A stretch of 64,000 nucleotides of DNA from Bacteroidetes bacterium UBA2475 (GCA_002342065.1 DDPF01000012.1:124001-188000); one strand, 5' to 3'; numbered from the stretch's first letter, positions 7,350-15,335 are shown. Program-made: numbers and translations. Notes: a model not told the origin generated them from the letters alone.

Positions 7350-8656
7350 TGTATAAAATAAAAATAAATAGACAGTTATATGAAGAACTAAATAAGTTCT
7401 TGTTCGAAACATCGCCAAAAGAAAATGGATGCTTCCTCTTGATTAATACCAAGGGAAAAAATATTTATATCACTGATTATCTTAAGCCAGAGAATCCTAA
7501 TTGGATTGTACAAGAAGAAGATGGATTTCACCCTTCTTCAGACTACATTTCACACGCTGTATTGAAGGCTGATATTAAAGATTGCGGATTGGGTTTTGTA
7601 CATACTCATCCTAATCCAAGACATCCTGCGACTTTTAGTTGGATCGATGAAAAATCTAATGATTCGCTTTTTGAAAATATTGGACAGATAATAACACAAC
7701 CACTATGCAGCCTTGTGTTCAGTTTGAAAGGTATTCATGGAGTAGTGTACGCTGATAAAACATTAGAACCAATAGAAAGTTATACCATTTTGGATCATGG
7801 TTTTATTAAACTAATGGATTATTCATTTCAAATGAAAAAAGATGACGATGACACTTTTAATAGACAGATATTATTTACAGGCAAGGAAAACCAGAACATG
7901 ATTTCTTCACTTGAGGTATCTGTTGTTGGGTGTGGAGGTATTGGCTCCCCTTTGGCTTTACAGCTGGCAAAAATAGGTGTTGGAAAAATTAATCTATTCG
8001 ACATGGACAATATAGAGTTAACGAATTTGCCACGAATCTATGGTGCAAAAAAGATGGATATTGGTAAGTTTAAAGTTGATGTTTTGAAGCAACATATTGA
8101 AGAAATGACATCTTGTAAAGTTACAGTTATTAAAGAAAAAGTGACTGGTGGGCATGAAAAGCTATTGACTTCAGATATTATTTTCGGTGGGCTTGATAAT
8201 CATGCAACAAGAGATGTTCTTAATACTATTTCCTTACAATATGCTATACCCTATATTGATGCAGCGTGTGCGATTCCAGTCAATAACGGCAAGGTTAGTC
8301 AGGCTGTAGCTAAAGTACAGACCGTTACAATAAAAACACCTTGCTTATGGTGTTCAGGTACTTTAAATGCACATTATATACTGCAAGAGAGCATGTCCAT
8401 TGAAGAAAAACAAAATTTAATTAACGATGGATATTACGCTCTTGACCAAAGCCAACCAAGTGTTATTTCTTTAACTAGCGTTGCAGCGTCAATGGCTGTT
8501 AATAGATTATTTAATTTAATTGGTGTTTATAACACAAACTATTCTGCGCAACAAATTTTTGAAGTATCAATTGGAATGTTCAATGAACCTGAAATTGAGA
8601 TAAATAAAAATTGTAGATGCCAAAAGAATAACCCATTACTAAGTAGAACCATATAG
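7349..8656 (+). CDS. JAB deubiquitinase-like / E1 (ThiF) fusion, 435 aa
   Basis: The ATG at 7349 inside TAATG is chosen over an upstream in-frame ATG (7316) lying within the E2 gene. Residues ~1-150 are a JAB/JAMM isopeptidase domain with E25, H85-T-H87-P, S97 and D100 as candidate metal site. Residues ~175-430 are a ThiF/MoeB-type E1: nucleotide loop GCGGIGS (194-200), FDMDNIELTNLPR (217-229) and a zinc knuckle from C332-x-x-C335 and C422-x-C424. C307 (DAACAIP) could be an acceptor cysteine but is unproven. The fusion would adenylate the modifier C-terminus and remove it from targets. No separate JAB or E3 gene is seen. Confidence 0.95.
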   Translation: MYKIKINRQLYEELNKFLFETSPKENGCFLLINTKGKNIYITDYLKPENPNWIVQEEDGFHPSSDYISHAVLKADIKDCGLGFVHTHPNPRHPATFSWIDEKSNDSLFENIGQIITQPLCSLVFSLKGIHGVVYADKTLEPIESYTILDHGFIKLMDYSFQMKKDDDDTFNRQILFTGKENQNMISSLEVSVVGCGGIGSPLALQLAKIGVGKINLFDMDNIELTNLPRIYGAKKMDIGKFKVDVLKQHIEEMTSCKVTVIKEKVTGGHEKLLTSDIIFGGLDNHATRDVLNTISLQYAIPYIDAACAIPVNNGKVSQAVAKVQTVTIKTPCLWCSGTLNAHYILQESMSIEEKQNLINDGYYALDQSQPSVISLTSVAASMAVNRLFNLIGVYNTNYSAQQIFEVSIGMFNEPEIEINKNCRCQKNNPLLSRTI

Positions 8657-8706
8657 TTATGGCGTTGATGTCCCACAAAACGAAAGATTGGGATTAACTA
8701 AAAATC

Positions 8707-8841
8707 ATGAAAATGAAAGGATCAGTTCAATTATGTAAAGCAGATGTTTGCCTTAAAGCAGATGGTGATTTTGCAAAAGCTATGCTTCTAATTATTGCAG
8801 CAGTATTATTAATTGCTGTTGTTGCATCAGTAACAAAATAA
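8707..8841 (+). CDS. Small single-span membrane protein at the end of the ubiquitin-like operon, 44 aa
   Basis: This ORF is intact, with ATG at 8707 and TAA at 8839. It has a short basic N-terminus (MKMKGSVQLCKADVC) with Cys10 and Cys15, then one hydrophobic segment of ~18 residues (AMLLIIAAVLLIAVVASV) and a terminal Lys. It lies 50 nt after the JAB-E1 stop, and the operon terminator begins at its own stop codon, so it is the last gene of the operon. Lysines and cysteines outside the membrane could be modifier acceptors, or the peptide could be a membrane effector. I do not recognise a family; both ideas are inference from position and shape. Confidence 0.65.
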   Translation: MKMKGSVQLCKADVCLKADGDFAKAMLLIIAAVLLIAVVASVTK

Positions 8842-8873
8842 AAAAATAGTCCGGGAAACCGGGCTGTTTTTTT
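8841..8873 (+). terminator. Strong rho-independent terminator of the ubiquitin-like operon
   Basis: AAAAAATAGTCCGG (8841-8854), loop GAAA, CCGGGCTGTTTTTT (8859-8872). All 14 positions pair if two G-U pairs are counted. The stem begins inside the stop codon of the 44-aa ORF. Confidence 0.85.
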
Positions 8874-9009
8874 CTAAGACTATCGTAAATGTCACGTAGA
8901 TTGAAATTCCATCTAAAAAAGGAATTTTAAGGAAATACAATTCCCTTTCGATCCCAAACAGGAAGCAGTAATTTTTAGTTTTTTCACTTTTGAGGAAATT
9001 AAAAAGGGT

Positions 9010-9192
9010 ATGAAACATATAAATGGGGAGTTGACTCCTGAGGACGTAAGGCGAATAAAAGGTTGCGAAGATTTTAGTGATGAGGAAGCGAACAAGCTTC
9101 TCGATAATTTGAGAACTTTTGTGCGAATTTGTATTGAAATTTACGAAAGCGAAAAAAAGAAGGAAAAACAGGTTGAAAATGAGATTGTTTAG
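9010..9192 (+). CDS. Small acidic/helical hypothetical protein, 60 aa
   Basis: A short, highly charged, helix-rich protein: ELTPEDVRRIKGCEDFSDEEANKLLDNLRTFVRICIEIYESEKKK. The composition and lack of rare codons look like a real gene rather than chance. It resembles the small accessory or regulatory proteins common in Bacteroidota mobile elements, but I assign no family. It is monocistronic, beginning 136 nt after the terminator of the ubiquitin-like operon, with nothing credible following until the repeats near 9.5 kb. Confidence 0.5.
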   Translation: MKHINGELTPEDVRRIKGCEDFSDEEANKLLDNLRTFVRICIEIYESEKKKEKQVENEIV

Positions 9193-9401
9193 TAATTTTA
9201 CCTTTAAAGCCTAAGAGGGGTTTTGTAGTAGTAAAGTAGTTCAAATTCTTTGAAATTAATGAAGATTTAAAGCCAATTTTATGGCTGTTTTATTTGATCC
9301 CATAATTCCGGTTCATGCTCTAAAACGCCCATAAATTCTAGAATTAGCTCTAAATGTTCATTAAATTTGTTAGCATTTTCTCCGCTTGGGACCACATCAA
9401 G

Positions 9402-9433
9402 AAAAAAAGACCTTCCAAATGGAAGGTCTTTTT
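9402..9433. terminator. Bidirectional terminator hairpin
   Basis: AAAAAAAGACCTTCC (9402-9416), loop AAAT, GGAAGGTCTTTTT (9421-9433). The arms are perfect and flanked by A- and T-runs, so it could serve both strands. No clear gene ends at it on the plus strand within 200 bp, which suggests a deleted or degraded neighbour. The rest of 9193-9477 shows nothing I can support. Confidence 0.7.
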
Positions 9434-9477
9434 GTTTTGGAATGAGTCTAAAAAAGTTCACTTTTTGAAGACGATTG

Positions 9478-9706
9478 AACAAAATAAAAATAGCCTAACG
9501 AAGTTAGGTGGGTTTTTTCTTGCCGGAGCGGCTTCCAAAGGAACTGGCGCAGCCGAATCCTGGCGTATTTTATAAATAAAAAGGAAAATGCAAAGCGACG
9601 GCATTTTATTCTATTTGCAGAACTGGTTCCAAAGAAACTGGCGCAGCCAAATACTGGAGGAATCTTCTAAACAATTAAACAAAATAAAAATAGCCTAACG
9701 AAGTTA
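9478..9706. repeat. Direct repeats at the right edge of the island
   Basis: A 29-bp identical repeat, beginning aacaaaataaaaatagcct and ending in aacgaagtta, occurs at 9478-9506 and 9678-9706, exactly 200 bp apart. Between them a second pair (TTCCAAAGRAACTGGCGCAG core, 31 bp, 28 identical) lies at 9533-9563 and 9627-9657. Each TTCCAAAG copy follows a hairpin: CCTAAC-gaa-GTTAGG plus T-run at 9494-9518, and AAAATGC...GCATTTT at 9585-9607. The right 29-bp copy ends exactly with the stop codon of the gene at 9704-10147. The layout suggests duplication or insertion at the 3' end of that gene. Confidence 0.75.
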
Positions 9707-10147
9707 AATAACACATTCAATTGCCTCCTCTACCGAATTAATATATGTAATCCTAATTCCGGTTAAAATTTCTTTACTAAATTTTTGAAATATTTCATAC
9801 TTACCGGCCTCAACTGCTTTTTCAAACCAGTCGAGTTTAGGCAAAATTTTATAATGATTTACCAAACCCTTATTTTTAATAGCTGGTTTCCAAACCGCAA
9901 AATACCATTCCATACTCGGTTGGTGGAATGTTCGTAATTTTTGTTTATCAAACACCAGGTGTTTTATTTCATATGTTTCAATCAAAACGGAAATGTGCAA
10001 AAACATTTCTTTAAAATTATCAATCGGAATATACTCCTCATCAGCAAAGCATATAGCCATTTTTAATTCTTTATTAAAATATAATGAAGAAAACGGGCCT
10101 TTGTTTTCTAAAGTAAAATCATAGTTGTTAAAACTTAGTGTAGTCAT
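9704..10147 (-). CDS. SpoIIAA/STAS-like regulatory protein, 147 aa
   Basis: The overall pattern is of the SpoIIAA-like fold seen in Bacteroidota signalling proteins: a short N-terminal strand pair, then DNFKEMFLHISVLIETYEIKHLVFDKQKLRTF, a helix with a Trp, FQKFSKEI, and the closing SVEEAIECVI. It lies 3 nt after the stop of a PP2C phosphatase gene, the usual neighbour in partner-switching modules, where the phosphatase dephosphorylates a STAS protein. The specific phospho-acceptor residue cannot be chosen with confidence. Its stop codon lies in the right copy of the 29-bp repeat, so its last codons may have been altered by whatever created the repeat. Confidence 0.6.
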   Translation of the reverse strand: MTTLSFNNYDFTLENKGPFSSLYFNKELKMAICFADEEYIPIDNFKEMFLHISVLIETYEIKHLVFDKQKLRTFHQPSMEWYFAVWKPAIKNKGLVNHYKILPKLDWFEKAVEAGKYEIFQKFSKEILTGIRITYINSVEEAIECVI

Positions 10148-10150
10148 AAT

Positions 10151-11020
10151 TTAAAATTCTATAATCATAAATGATACATCATCTGTTTGCGCATTCGTAC
10201 TTTTCCAAATTATAAATTCCTTTTCGATTTTTTTAACCATTTCGGTTGCATTCTCACGAGGTGATTTGCTTAAAATTTTCTTTAGTCTATCGCGAGAAAA
10301 CTTTTTATTGTTGCTCCCTCCAAACTGATCTGTTAAACCATCAGAATACATAATTAATTTATCACCAGACATTACTTTCATCTCAAAAAGTTCAAATTCA
10401 GTGTTGGCATCGTCTCCCAGTGATTTTTTTGTATTTGCCAACTCCTCAATTTCCCCTGTTGGCCGAAGCAAAAGTGCCTTCCCTTTAGCGGAACTATAAA
10501 TTAACTTATTCTGAGTAGATGAAAAACTAAAAAAAACACCCTCTTTATGTGCTATCGATGATCTACTATTGTTAAACGTTTTATGTAGCTGATAGTTTAA
10601 AAGATTAAATAACGTTTGTGGATTATCTATTTCCATTGATGTCATTAACTCTTTTAATAAAAGTGTACCAGAAATACTTAGTAAAGCTGCTGGTATTCCA
10701 TGTCCGGTTGAATCTAATAAGCCAAAGACCACCCCATTATTGGTGTTTTTTATAAATACCGTATCGCCCCCAATACCTATTTGCTGCATTACCTTAAAAG
10801 AGGCATCCTTGAAAAATATTTTTAAAATATCAATATCAGGCAATAATGAGTTTTGAATACGTGATGCAAAACTTATGCTGTCAAAAATTTCGTTGTTAGC
10901 CAGCAATAATTCCTTATTTTTTTCCTCCAAGCTATGCTGTGTTTGAACTAAAAAACGAGTTGTTTGCGCGAGCATATCTTCTTTTGCCTGTAATTGCTCC
11001 TTAAAATAACTTGCGTCCAT
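10151..11020 (-). CDS. PP2C-type (SpoIIE) serine phosphatase with N-terminal coiled coil, 289 aa
   Basis: Residues 1-48 are a coiled coil (rich in E, K, L and Q, with no membrane segment). The remainder is a SpoIIE-type PP2C domain with IGGD (D86), GLLDSTGHGIPAAL (D103), MYSDGLTDQFGG and TDDVSFMII, which supply the metal-binding aspartates. Proteins of this kind dephosphorylate STAS/SpoIIAA partners to switch a sigma factor or cyclase. The partner is likely the SpoIIAA-like protein 3 nt downstream. No sensor domain is fused beyond the coiled coil, so the input is unknown. Confidence 0.9.
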   Translation of the reverse strand: MDASYFKEQLQAKEDMLAQTTRFLVQTQHSLEEKNKELLLANNEIFDSISFASRIQNSLLPDIDILKIFFKDASFKVMQQIGIGGDTVFIKNTNNGVVFGLLDSTGHGIPAALLSISGTLLLKELMTSMEIDNPQTLFNLLNYQLHKTFNNSRSSIAHKEGVFFSFSSTQNKLIYSSAKGKALLLRPTGEIEELANTKKSLGDDANTEFELFEMKVMSGDKLIMYSDGLTDQFGGSNNKKFSRDRLKKILSKSPRENATEMVKKIEKEFIIWKSTNAQTDDVSFMIIEF

Positions 11021-11102
11021 CTTTATACATTATTCATTTAAATAGTTGTTAACACAATTAGCTTAACATAATAAACTTTTAGGTCCGTAATTAAATTTCA
11101 AT

Positions 11103-12398
11103 TCATTTTTTATTTAACCACTTATTTCTGTACATCGCTTTTGGATCGTATTCCTGCGCTTGTTTTTCTATATTAAAATAGCGCTTGCCCCTCGGATCAT
11201 TTCCAACTCCCGCCAAATAAGCCCAGTTACCCCAGTTACTACATACATCATAATCAATTAGCTGTTGCTCAAAATAAGCTGCTCCATAACGCCAATCAAT
11301 ATTCAGATCATTACACAAATAACTTGCTACATTTTGCCTGCCACGGTTACTCATAAAACCTGTAAGCTTTAATTCCATCATGTTAGCATCTACAAAATCG
11401 TTACCTGTTTTTCCATTAATCCATTTTTGCAACAACTCTATATTGAGTTTCGTAGCCGTGTTTTCTGAATTTTTAATCCCTGTTTGTAAAAAATACTTAC
11501 TCCGATATTTTTTCATCATAAATCTAAAATAATCGCGCCATAACAATTCAAATACTAACCAATAAGTAGAATCATTTGATGAAAATTGAGTTTCGTATTT
11601 TTTTAATTCAAAATAGATTTCCCTTGGTGATAAACAACCCAAAGCAAGCCACGGAGAAAATTTAGTTGAATAATTACTACCTAACATTCCATTTCTTGTA
11701 GACTTATAGTTAGATATTAATTGCGTTTCAAAAAAATAATTACTCAACCGCTTGTAACCTTCATTTTCACCTCCTTTAAACAACATAGCTGAGCGCTTAT
11801 CCCGAACTGGTAAATCTGAACCTAGTTCTTTCAACTCTGGTAATTGAAATGGATCGATAGCGGGCGATTTAATTTTCAGGGGCTTTTGAAATATTGGCCG
11901 GATAGACGATTCATGTTCTACCTGTCGTTTAAAATTAGTAAACACATCGGGGATATCTTTTATAGAAAAAGGCAGATCCTGTGCATGATAAAGTGTACTT
12001 GTACTAAAACTTTCAAAAGAACAATGTAACTTCCATACTTCTTTCTCTACTAAAGCTTCCGTCTCTTTTTCTTCATATGCTACTTCCCGCTTAGCAAATA
12101 TCTTTGTTACGCCAAATTGTTTAACTATTTTATGTAATTCTATTTCCGGTTTTCCTTTTACAATGATCAATCCTGATCCAAGTTTTCGAAGGTTGGAATC
12201 CAGATCTTTTAATGATTCGAGTAAAAATTGTGATCTGAAATTTCCTGTTTTTTGAAAGCCATATTCTGTTTTTTTAAAGTGATCATCATCAATGCAATAC
12301 ACCGGTAATATTTCATCACTTTGTTCTACCGCACGAATAAGTGTTTCGTTATCGTGCAAGCGTAGATCTGTTTTAAACCAAACAATAGACCGTTTCAT
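11103..12398 (-). CDS. DASH-type cryptochrome/photolyase, 431 aa
   Basis: An N-terminal photolyase alpha/beta domain (SIVWFKTDLRLHDNE) is followed by the helical FAD domain with family-typical segments: FELLWRDYFRFMMKKY, LTGFMSNRGRQNVASYL and the C-terminal IDYDVCSNWGNWAYLAGVGNDPRG, which is diagnostic of the DASH group. Cry-DASH binds FAD and an antenna folate and repairs single-stranded CPD lesions or signals in blue light. The frame opens 27 codons earlier, but the ATG at 12398 is chosen: it overlaps the stop of the upstream photolyase gene as TAATG, and the protein then begins exactly at the family start (MKRSIVWFK). Last gene of the light operon. Confidence 0.95.
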   Translation of the reverse strand: MKRSIVWFKTDLRLHDNETLIRAVEQSDEILPVYCIDDDHFKKTEYGFQKTGNFRSQFLLESLKDLDSNLRKLGSGLIIVKGKPEIELHKIVKQFGVTKIFAKREVAYEEKETEALVEKEVWKLHCSFESFSTSTLYHAQDLPFSIKDIPDVFTNFKRQVEHESSIRPIFQKPLKIKSPAIDPFQLPELKELGSDLPVRDKRSAMLFKGGENEGYKRLSNYFFETQLISNYKSTRNGMLGSNYSTKFSPWLALGCLSPREIYFELKKYETQFSSNDSTYWLVFELLWRDYFRFMMKKYRSKYFLQTGIKNSENTATKLNIELLQKWINGKTGNDFVDANMMELKLTGFMSNRGRQNVASYLCNDLNIDWRYGAAYFEQQLIDYDVCSNWGNWAYLAGVGNDPRGKRYFNIEKQAQEYDPKAMYRNKWLNKK

Positions 12399-13951
12399 TA
12401 TAGATCGTTTATATGTTTTAAGTAATCGTTTGCCTGTAATAATAGTTCTGCCTTTACCTCCGGTTTCATTTTGTGCCAAATAGTATACATCATGCCAACA
12501 CGGGGATTAAGTGATAATTTACGTTCATGCTTGTCATAAAAATTCCAATATAAACTATTAAACGGGCAAGCCTTATCACCAGTTTTTTTTGCTTTATTAT
12601 AATAACAGGTACCACAATAATGACTCATTTTATCGATATATGCTGCTGAACTTACATAAGGTTTTGTGGCTACAATTCCGCCATCTGCAAACTGGCTCAT
12701 GCCTCGTGTATTAGTAATCTCTACCCAATCTAAAGCATCTATATAAATTCCTAAGTACCATTTATCAACTTCGTCAGGATGAACGCCTGCCAACAAAGCA
12801 AAATTTCCCGTGATCATTAAGCGTTGAATATGATGTGCGTAAGCATAATTTAATGACTGACCAATAGAATGCTTTAAACAGTTCATTTTTGTTTTACCTG
12901 TCCAGTACCAATCGGGTAATTTATTTTGATGACCAAAAAAATTCAGTGAAGCATACTCCGGCATCTTGAGCCAATAAATACCACGCATGTATTCTCTCCA
13001 ACCAATAATTTGACGTACAAATCCTTCTAACTGATTGTATTCAATTTCGGCCGGACGCTTTTTCCATTCTTCAATGGCTTTAGTAACAACTTCACGAGGA
13101 GAAATTAACTTACAATTTAAGGAAAAAGATAATCGCGAGTGATAGAGAGACCAATCCTGAGGTGTCATCGCATCCTGGTAAGTGCCAAAAAGAGGAAGAC
13201 ATTCTTGTAAAAAAAAGTCTAATAATTGTAGAGACTGCTGGCGGTTTATTGGCCATATAAAATTTTCAGGATCAATCTTGCCAATTGTTTTAGTGTCAGT
13301 TTTAACTAATTCAGAAATAATATCACTTACATTATTGTCAAAAACTAATGGGGGCGTTGCTTTATGTTTTAAAGGCAACGTCTTTCGGTTGTCCTCATCG
13401 TAGTTCCATTTACCGGTTAACGGCTCAGCGCCTGACATTAAAATATCATGCTTCTTACGCATATAGCGATAAAAACTTTCCATCAGAAATAATTTCTTTC
13501 CTTCAAAAAAAACACCCAATTCGCTTCTTGAGGTTAAAAAATGTTCTGTATCAAAAACGGTGTAGGGTATTTTAAGTGTGTTCGCATATTTTTGAATTAA
13601 TTCGTCAACTCTAAATTCATCCGGTAATTGATATTGAAAATGTGTGAAAGCGTATTTTTGAATTAAATGATCACAATTTTTCGCAAAGGAATGTTTATTT
13701 TTCTTGTCGTTTAATTTTATATAGATCACTTGATGTCCTTTACTTTTTAATAACCCTGCAAACTCCTGCATAGCTGCAAAGAAAGCCACCACCTTTTGAA
13801 TATGATGCCAAACATAATCGGTTTCAGAACGAATTTCCATTAAAACATAGGTCACATTTTGATCTTTATCTTTAAACCATGAATGATCTATGTTCAACTG
13901 ATCGCCCAGTATTAAACGCAAAATTTTTGTATCAGTTATGTTAATTGTCAT
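12398..13951 (-). CDS. Iron-sulfur bacterial cryptochrome/(6-4) photolyase (PhrB/CryPro type), 517 aa
   Basis: The start (LRLILGDQLN) and length fit the FeS-BCP family, annotated as cryptochrome/photolyase family proteins. Four cysteines C358, C446, C449 and C462 (CLKHS, CGTCYY, CPFNSLYW) occupy the spacing of the [4Fe-4S] ligands in the family. Conserved FAD-domain segments include GWREYMRGIYW and NFALLAGVHPDEVDKWYLGIYIDALDWVE. The enzyme repairs UV (6-4) photoproducts using FAD with a ribolumazine-type antenna. Its stop overlaps the DASH start, and the DUF2256 gene ends 3 nt before its start, so all three are cotranscribed. Confidence 0.95.
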   Translation of the reverse strand: MTINITDTKILRLILGDQLNIDHSWFKDKDQNVTYVLMEIRSETDYVWHHIQKVVAFFAAMQEFAGLLKSKGHQVIYIKLNDKKNKHSFAKNCDHLIQKYAFTHFQYQLPDEFRVDELIQKYANTLKIPYTVFDTEHFLTSRSELGVFFEGKKLFLMESFYRYMRKKHDILMSGAEPLTGKWNYDEDNRKTLPLKHKATPPLVFDNNVSDIISELVKTDTKTIGKIDPENFIWPINRQQSLQLLDFFLQECLPLFGTYQDAMTPQDWSLYHSRLSFSLNCKLISPREVVTKAIEEWKKRPAEIEYNQLEGFVRQIIGWREYMRGIYWLKMPEYASLNFFGHQNKLPDWYWTGKTKMNCLKHSIGQSLNYAYAHHIQRLMITGNFALLAGVHPDEVDKWYLGIYIDALDWVEITNTRGMSQFADGGIVATKPYVSSAAYIDKMSHYCGTCYYNKAKKTGDKACPFNSLYWNFYDKHERKLSLNPRVGMMYTIWHKMKPEVKAELLLQANDYLKHINDL

Positions 13952-13954
13952 TTG

Positions 13955-14107
13955 TTATTTTATACCGGTTGATCTTTTACTCCTGCAATTATCACTACAA
14001 TACTTTACATCATCCCAATTCTTTTCCCATTTTTTTCGCCATGAAAAAGGCTTATTACATACCAAACACATTTTTGATGGTAAGTCTTGCTTTTTAACTC
14101 CTTTCAT
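13955..14107 (-). CDS. DUF2256 small zinc-finger-like protein, 50 aa
   Basis: A small intact ORF with the complete DUF2256 signature: KKQDLPSKMCLVCNKPFSWRKKW, then WDDVKYCSDNC. The four cysteines C14, C17, C37 and C41 form a treble-clef-like zinc site. The ATG overlaps the stop of the DUF2071 gene (ATGA), and the stop lies 3 nt before the photolyase start, so it is firmly inside the operon. DUF2256 genes are recurrent neighbours of photolyase/cryptochrome genes; their biochemical role is unknown to me. Confidence 0.9.
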   Translation of the reverse strand: MKGVKKQDLPSKMCLVCNKPFSWRKKWEKNWDDVKYCSDNCRSKRSTGIK

Positions 14108-14829
14108 TCTATTTCTAATTTAATAGTTTCGCGTTTCCACTTAACCGAAACCTCAGAACCTTCGGCAAGAAAAACAGATTTTGGTTGACTCGTATTTAAA
14201 AAAGTGAAATGGTTGCCATACATACTACCAAAATCACAACTTATATTGTAGTGTTTAATTTTATTTATATCCCAACGTGGATGATATATTTTATACTCTT
14301 CGGTTCGTAAATTATCAATTTTCGTGTAACCATAATAATGCTCAAATATAAATTCTTCAAAGCTATCGGTTTGCATTACAACTTTGTCCGCGGATGATTC
14401 AACGTACATACTATTCCATAATTTATTAGTTTGCCATTGATATTCGATTTTCTTGTGCATAGGATTAATAGAAATAAAGTTTTTTGTAGGAATAGCTGTA
14501 TAATGCTCTTTATATAATTTATTTGCTACCCAAGCTACTGCTTTATAAGGAATGGTTTCGTTAATAAATACAACACCTCTTTTTATTTCATCTCCTTCTT
14601 TTCTTATAACATAAAATCTCAGATTAATTTCTTCAAATGTGCCAAGTATTGGAATCGGAATTTTAAACAATTTGGTTTTCTTGAACATAAAACCTACCAA
14701 ACTAATATATGCTGAGCCCTGGTATAGATCCAGTTCACACCCCGCAGGCAAATAAGCTTTCAAAAGCTCTGGAGGGACGGAGTAATTTGCCATCACAATA
14801 TTTTCCCATTTAGCATTTAAAAAATTCAT
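14104..14829 (-). CDS. DUF2071 (YqjF-like) protein, 241 aa
   Basis: N-terminal AKWENIVMANYSVPPELLKAYLPAGCELD and GSAYISLVGFMFKKTK match the YqjF/DUF2071 family, predicted to have an acetoacetate-decarboxylase-like fold. A family-typical strand NLRFYVIRKEGDEIKRGVVFINETIP follows. No signal peptide or membrane segment is present, so the protein is cytosolic. Substrate and reaction are unknown. The stop overlaps the DUF2256 start by 4 nt (ATGA), and the start is 11 nt after the TspO stop, placing it in the middle of the photolyase operon. Confidence 0.85.
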   Translation of the reverse strand: MNFLNAKWENIVMANYSVPPELLKAYLPAGCELDLYQGSAYISLVGFMFKKTKLFKIPIPILGTFEEINLRFYVIRKEGDEIKRGVVFINETIPYKAVAWVANKLYKEHYTAIPTKNFISINPMHKKIEYQWQTNKLWNSMYVESSADKVVMQTDSFEEFIFEHYYGYTKIDNLRTEEYKIYHPRWDINKIKHYNISCDFGSMYGNHFTFLNTSQPKSVFLAEGSEVSVKWKRETIKLEIE

Positions 14830-14840
14830 ACTTTTTTACT

Positions 14841-15308
14841 TTAATTCAAAACCCAAATACTTCCGTTTAATACGCTTGCAAAGCTTACCCATAATAAATA
14901 TGGTATTTGGATGTACGAAGCTGTTTTATTGATCCTATAAAAAGTGAAGATCATTATAATGATAGAAAACCAGATCAGAATAATTTCAATGAATGCTACA
15001 CCCACTAATTGAAACCTAAAAAACAAAAAACTCCAGCAAAAATTTAAAAATAATTGAATACAAAAGATAGCAATAGCTTTTTTTCTTAAAATAGGATCAT
15101 GAGACTGAAGTATTAAATAAAACGAAATACCCATTAAAATGTAGAGTACTGTCCATACCGGACCAAATAAATAATTGGGCGGATTAAATGCAGGCAGGTT
15201 AATCGTTGTGTACCAATCATTAACCCCAGAGGCTGTAGCTATCCCGCCAATTGAACCAATGGATAATGTAAGTGCTATACAAAGTATAAGTTTAACAGCT
15301 TTATTCAT
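14841..15308 (-). CDS. tspO: TspO/MBR family membrane protein, 155 aa
   Basis: Five hydrophobic segments fill the whole 155 residues, the normal TspO length. Family motifs are present: LPAFNPPNYLFGPVWTVLYILMGIS (the W/P-rich loop) and FCWSFLFF, ending in a final segment LLWVSFASVLNGSIWVLN. TspO binds tetrapyrroles and takes part in light- and oxygen-responsive control and in porphyrin photo-oxidation. That suits its place between photolyase, flavin reductase-like and SDR genes. The short gaps on both sides (11 and 27 nt) support cotranscription. Confidence 0.95.
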   Translation of the reverse strand: MNKAVKLILCIALTLSIGSIGGIATASGVNDWYTTINLPAFNPPNYLFGPVWTVLYILMGISFYLILQSHDPILRKKAIAIFCIQLFLNFCWSFLFFRFQLVGVAFIEIILIWFSIIIMIFTFYRINKTASYIQIPYLLWVSFASVLNGSIWVLN

Positions 15309-15335
15309 TTACCATATTAATTTCTTTTCTAATTA

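Noticed and set aside
8659..8697. 12-codon ORF between the JAB-E1 and the 44-aa ORF
   Set aside because: Too short to support, with no recognisable features; probably leader sequence.
9279..9482. 67-aa minus-strand ORF with a protein-like end (NEHLELILEFMGVLEHEPELWDQIKQP)
   Set aside because: Its N-terminal third reads through the perfect terminator hairpin at 9402-9433, and there is no suitable start after it. At most it is the tail of a lost gene.
9491..9706. Integron attC-like core sites (GTTAGGT and GCCTAAC)
   Set aside because: The cores form a 3-nt-loop hairpin (a terminator) and the next pair is ~190 bp apart; no integrase or attC secondary structure is present.
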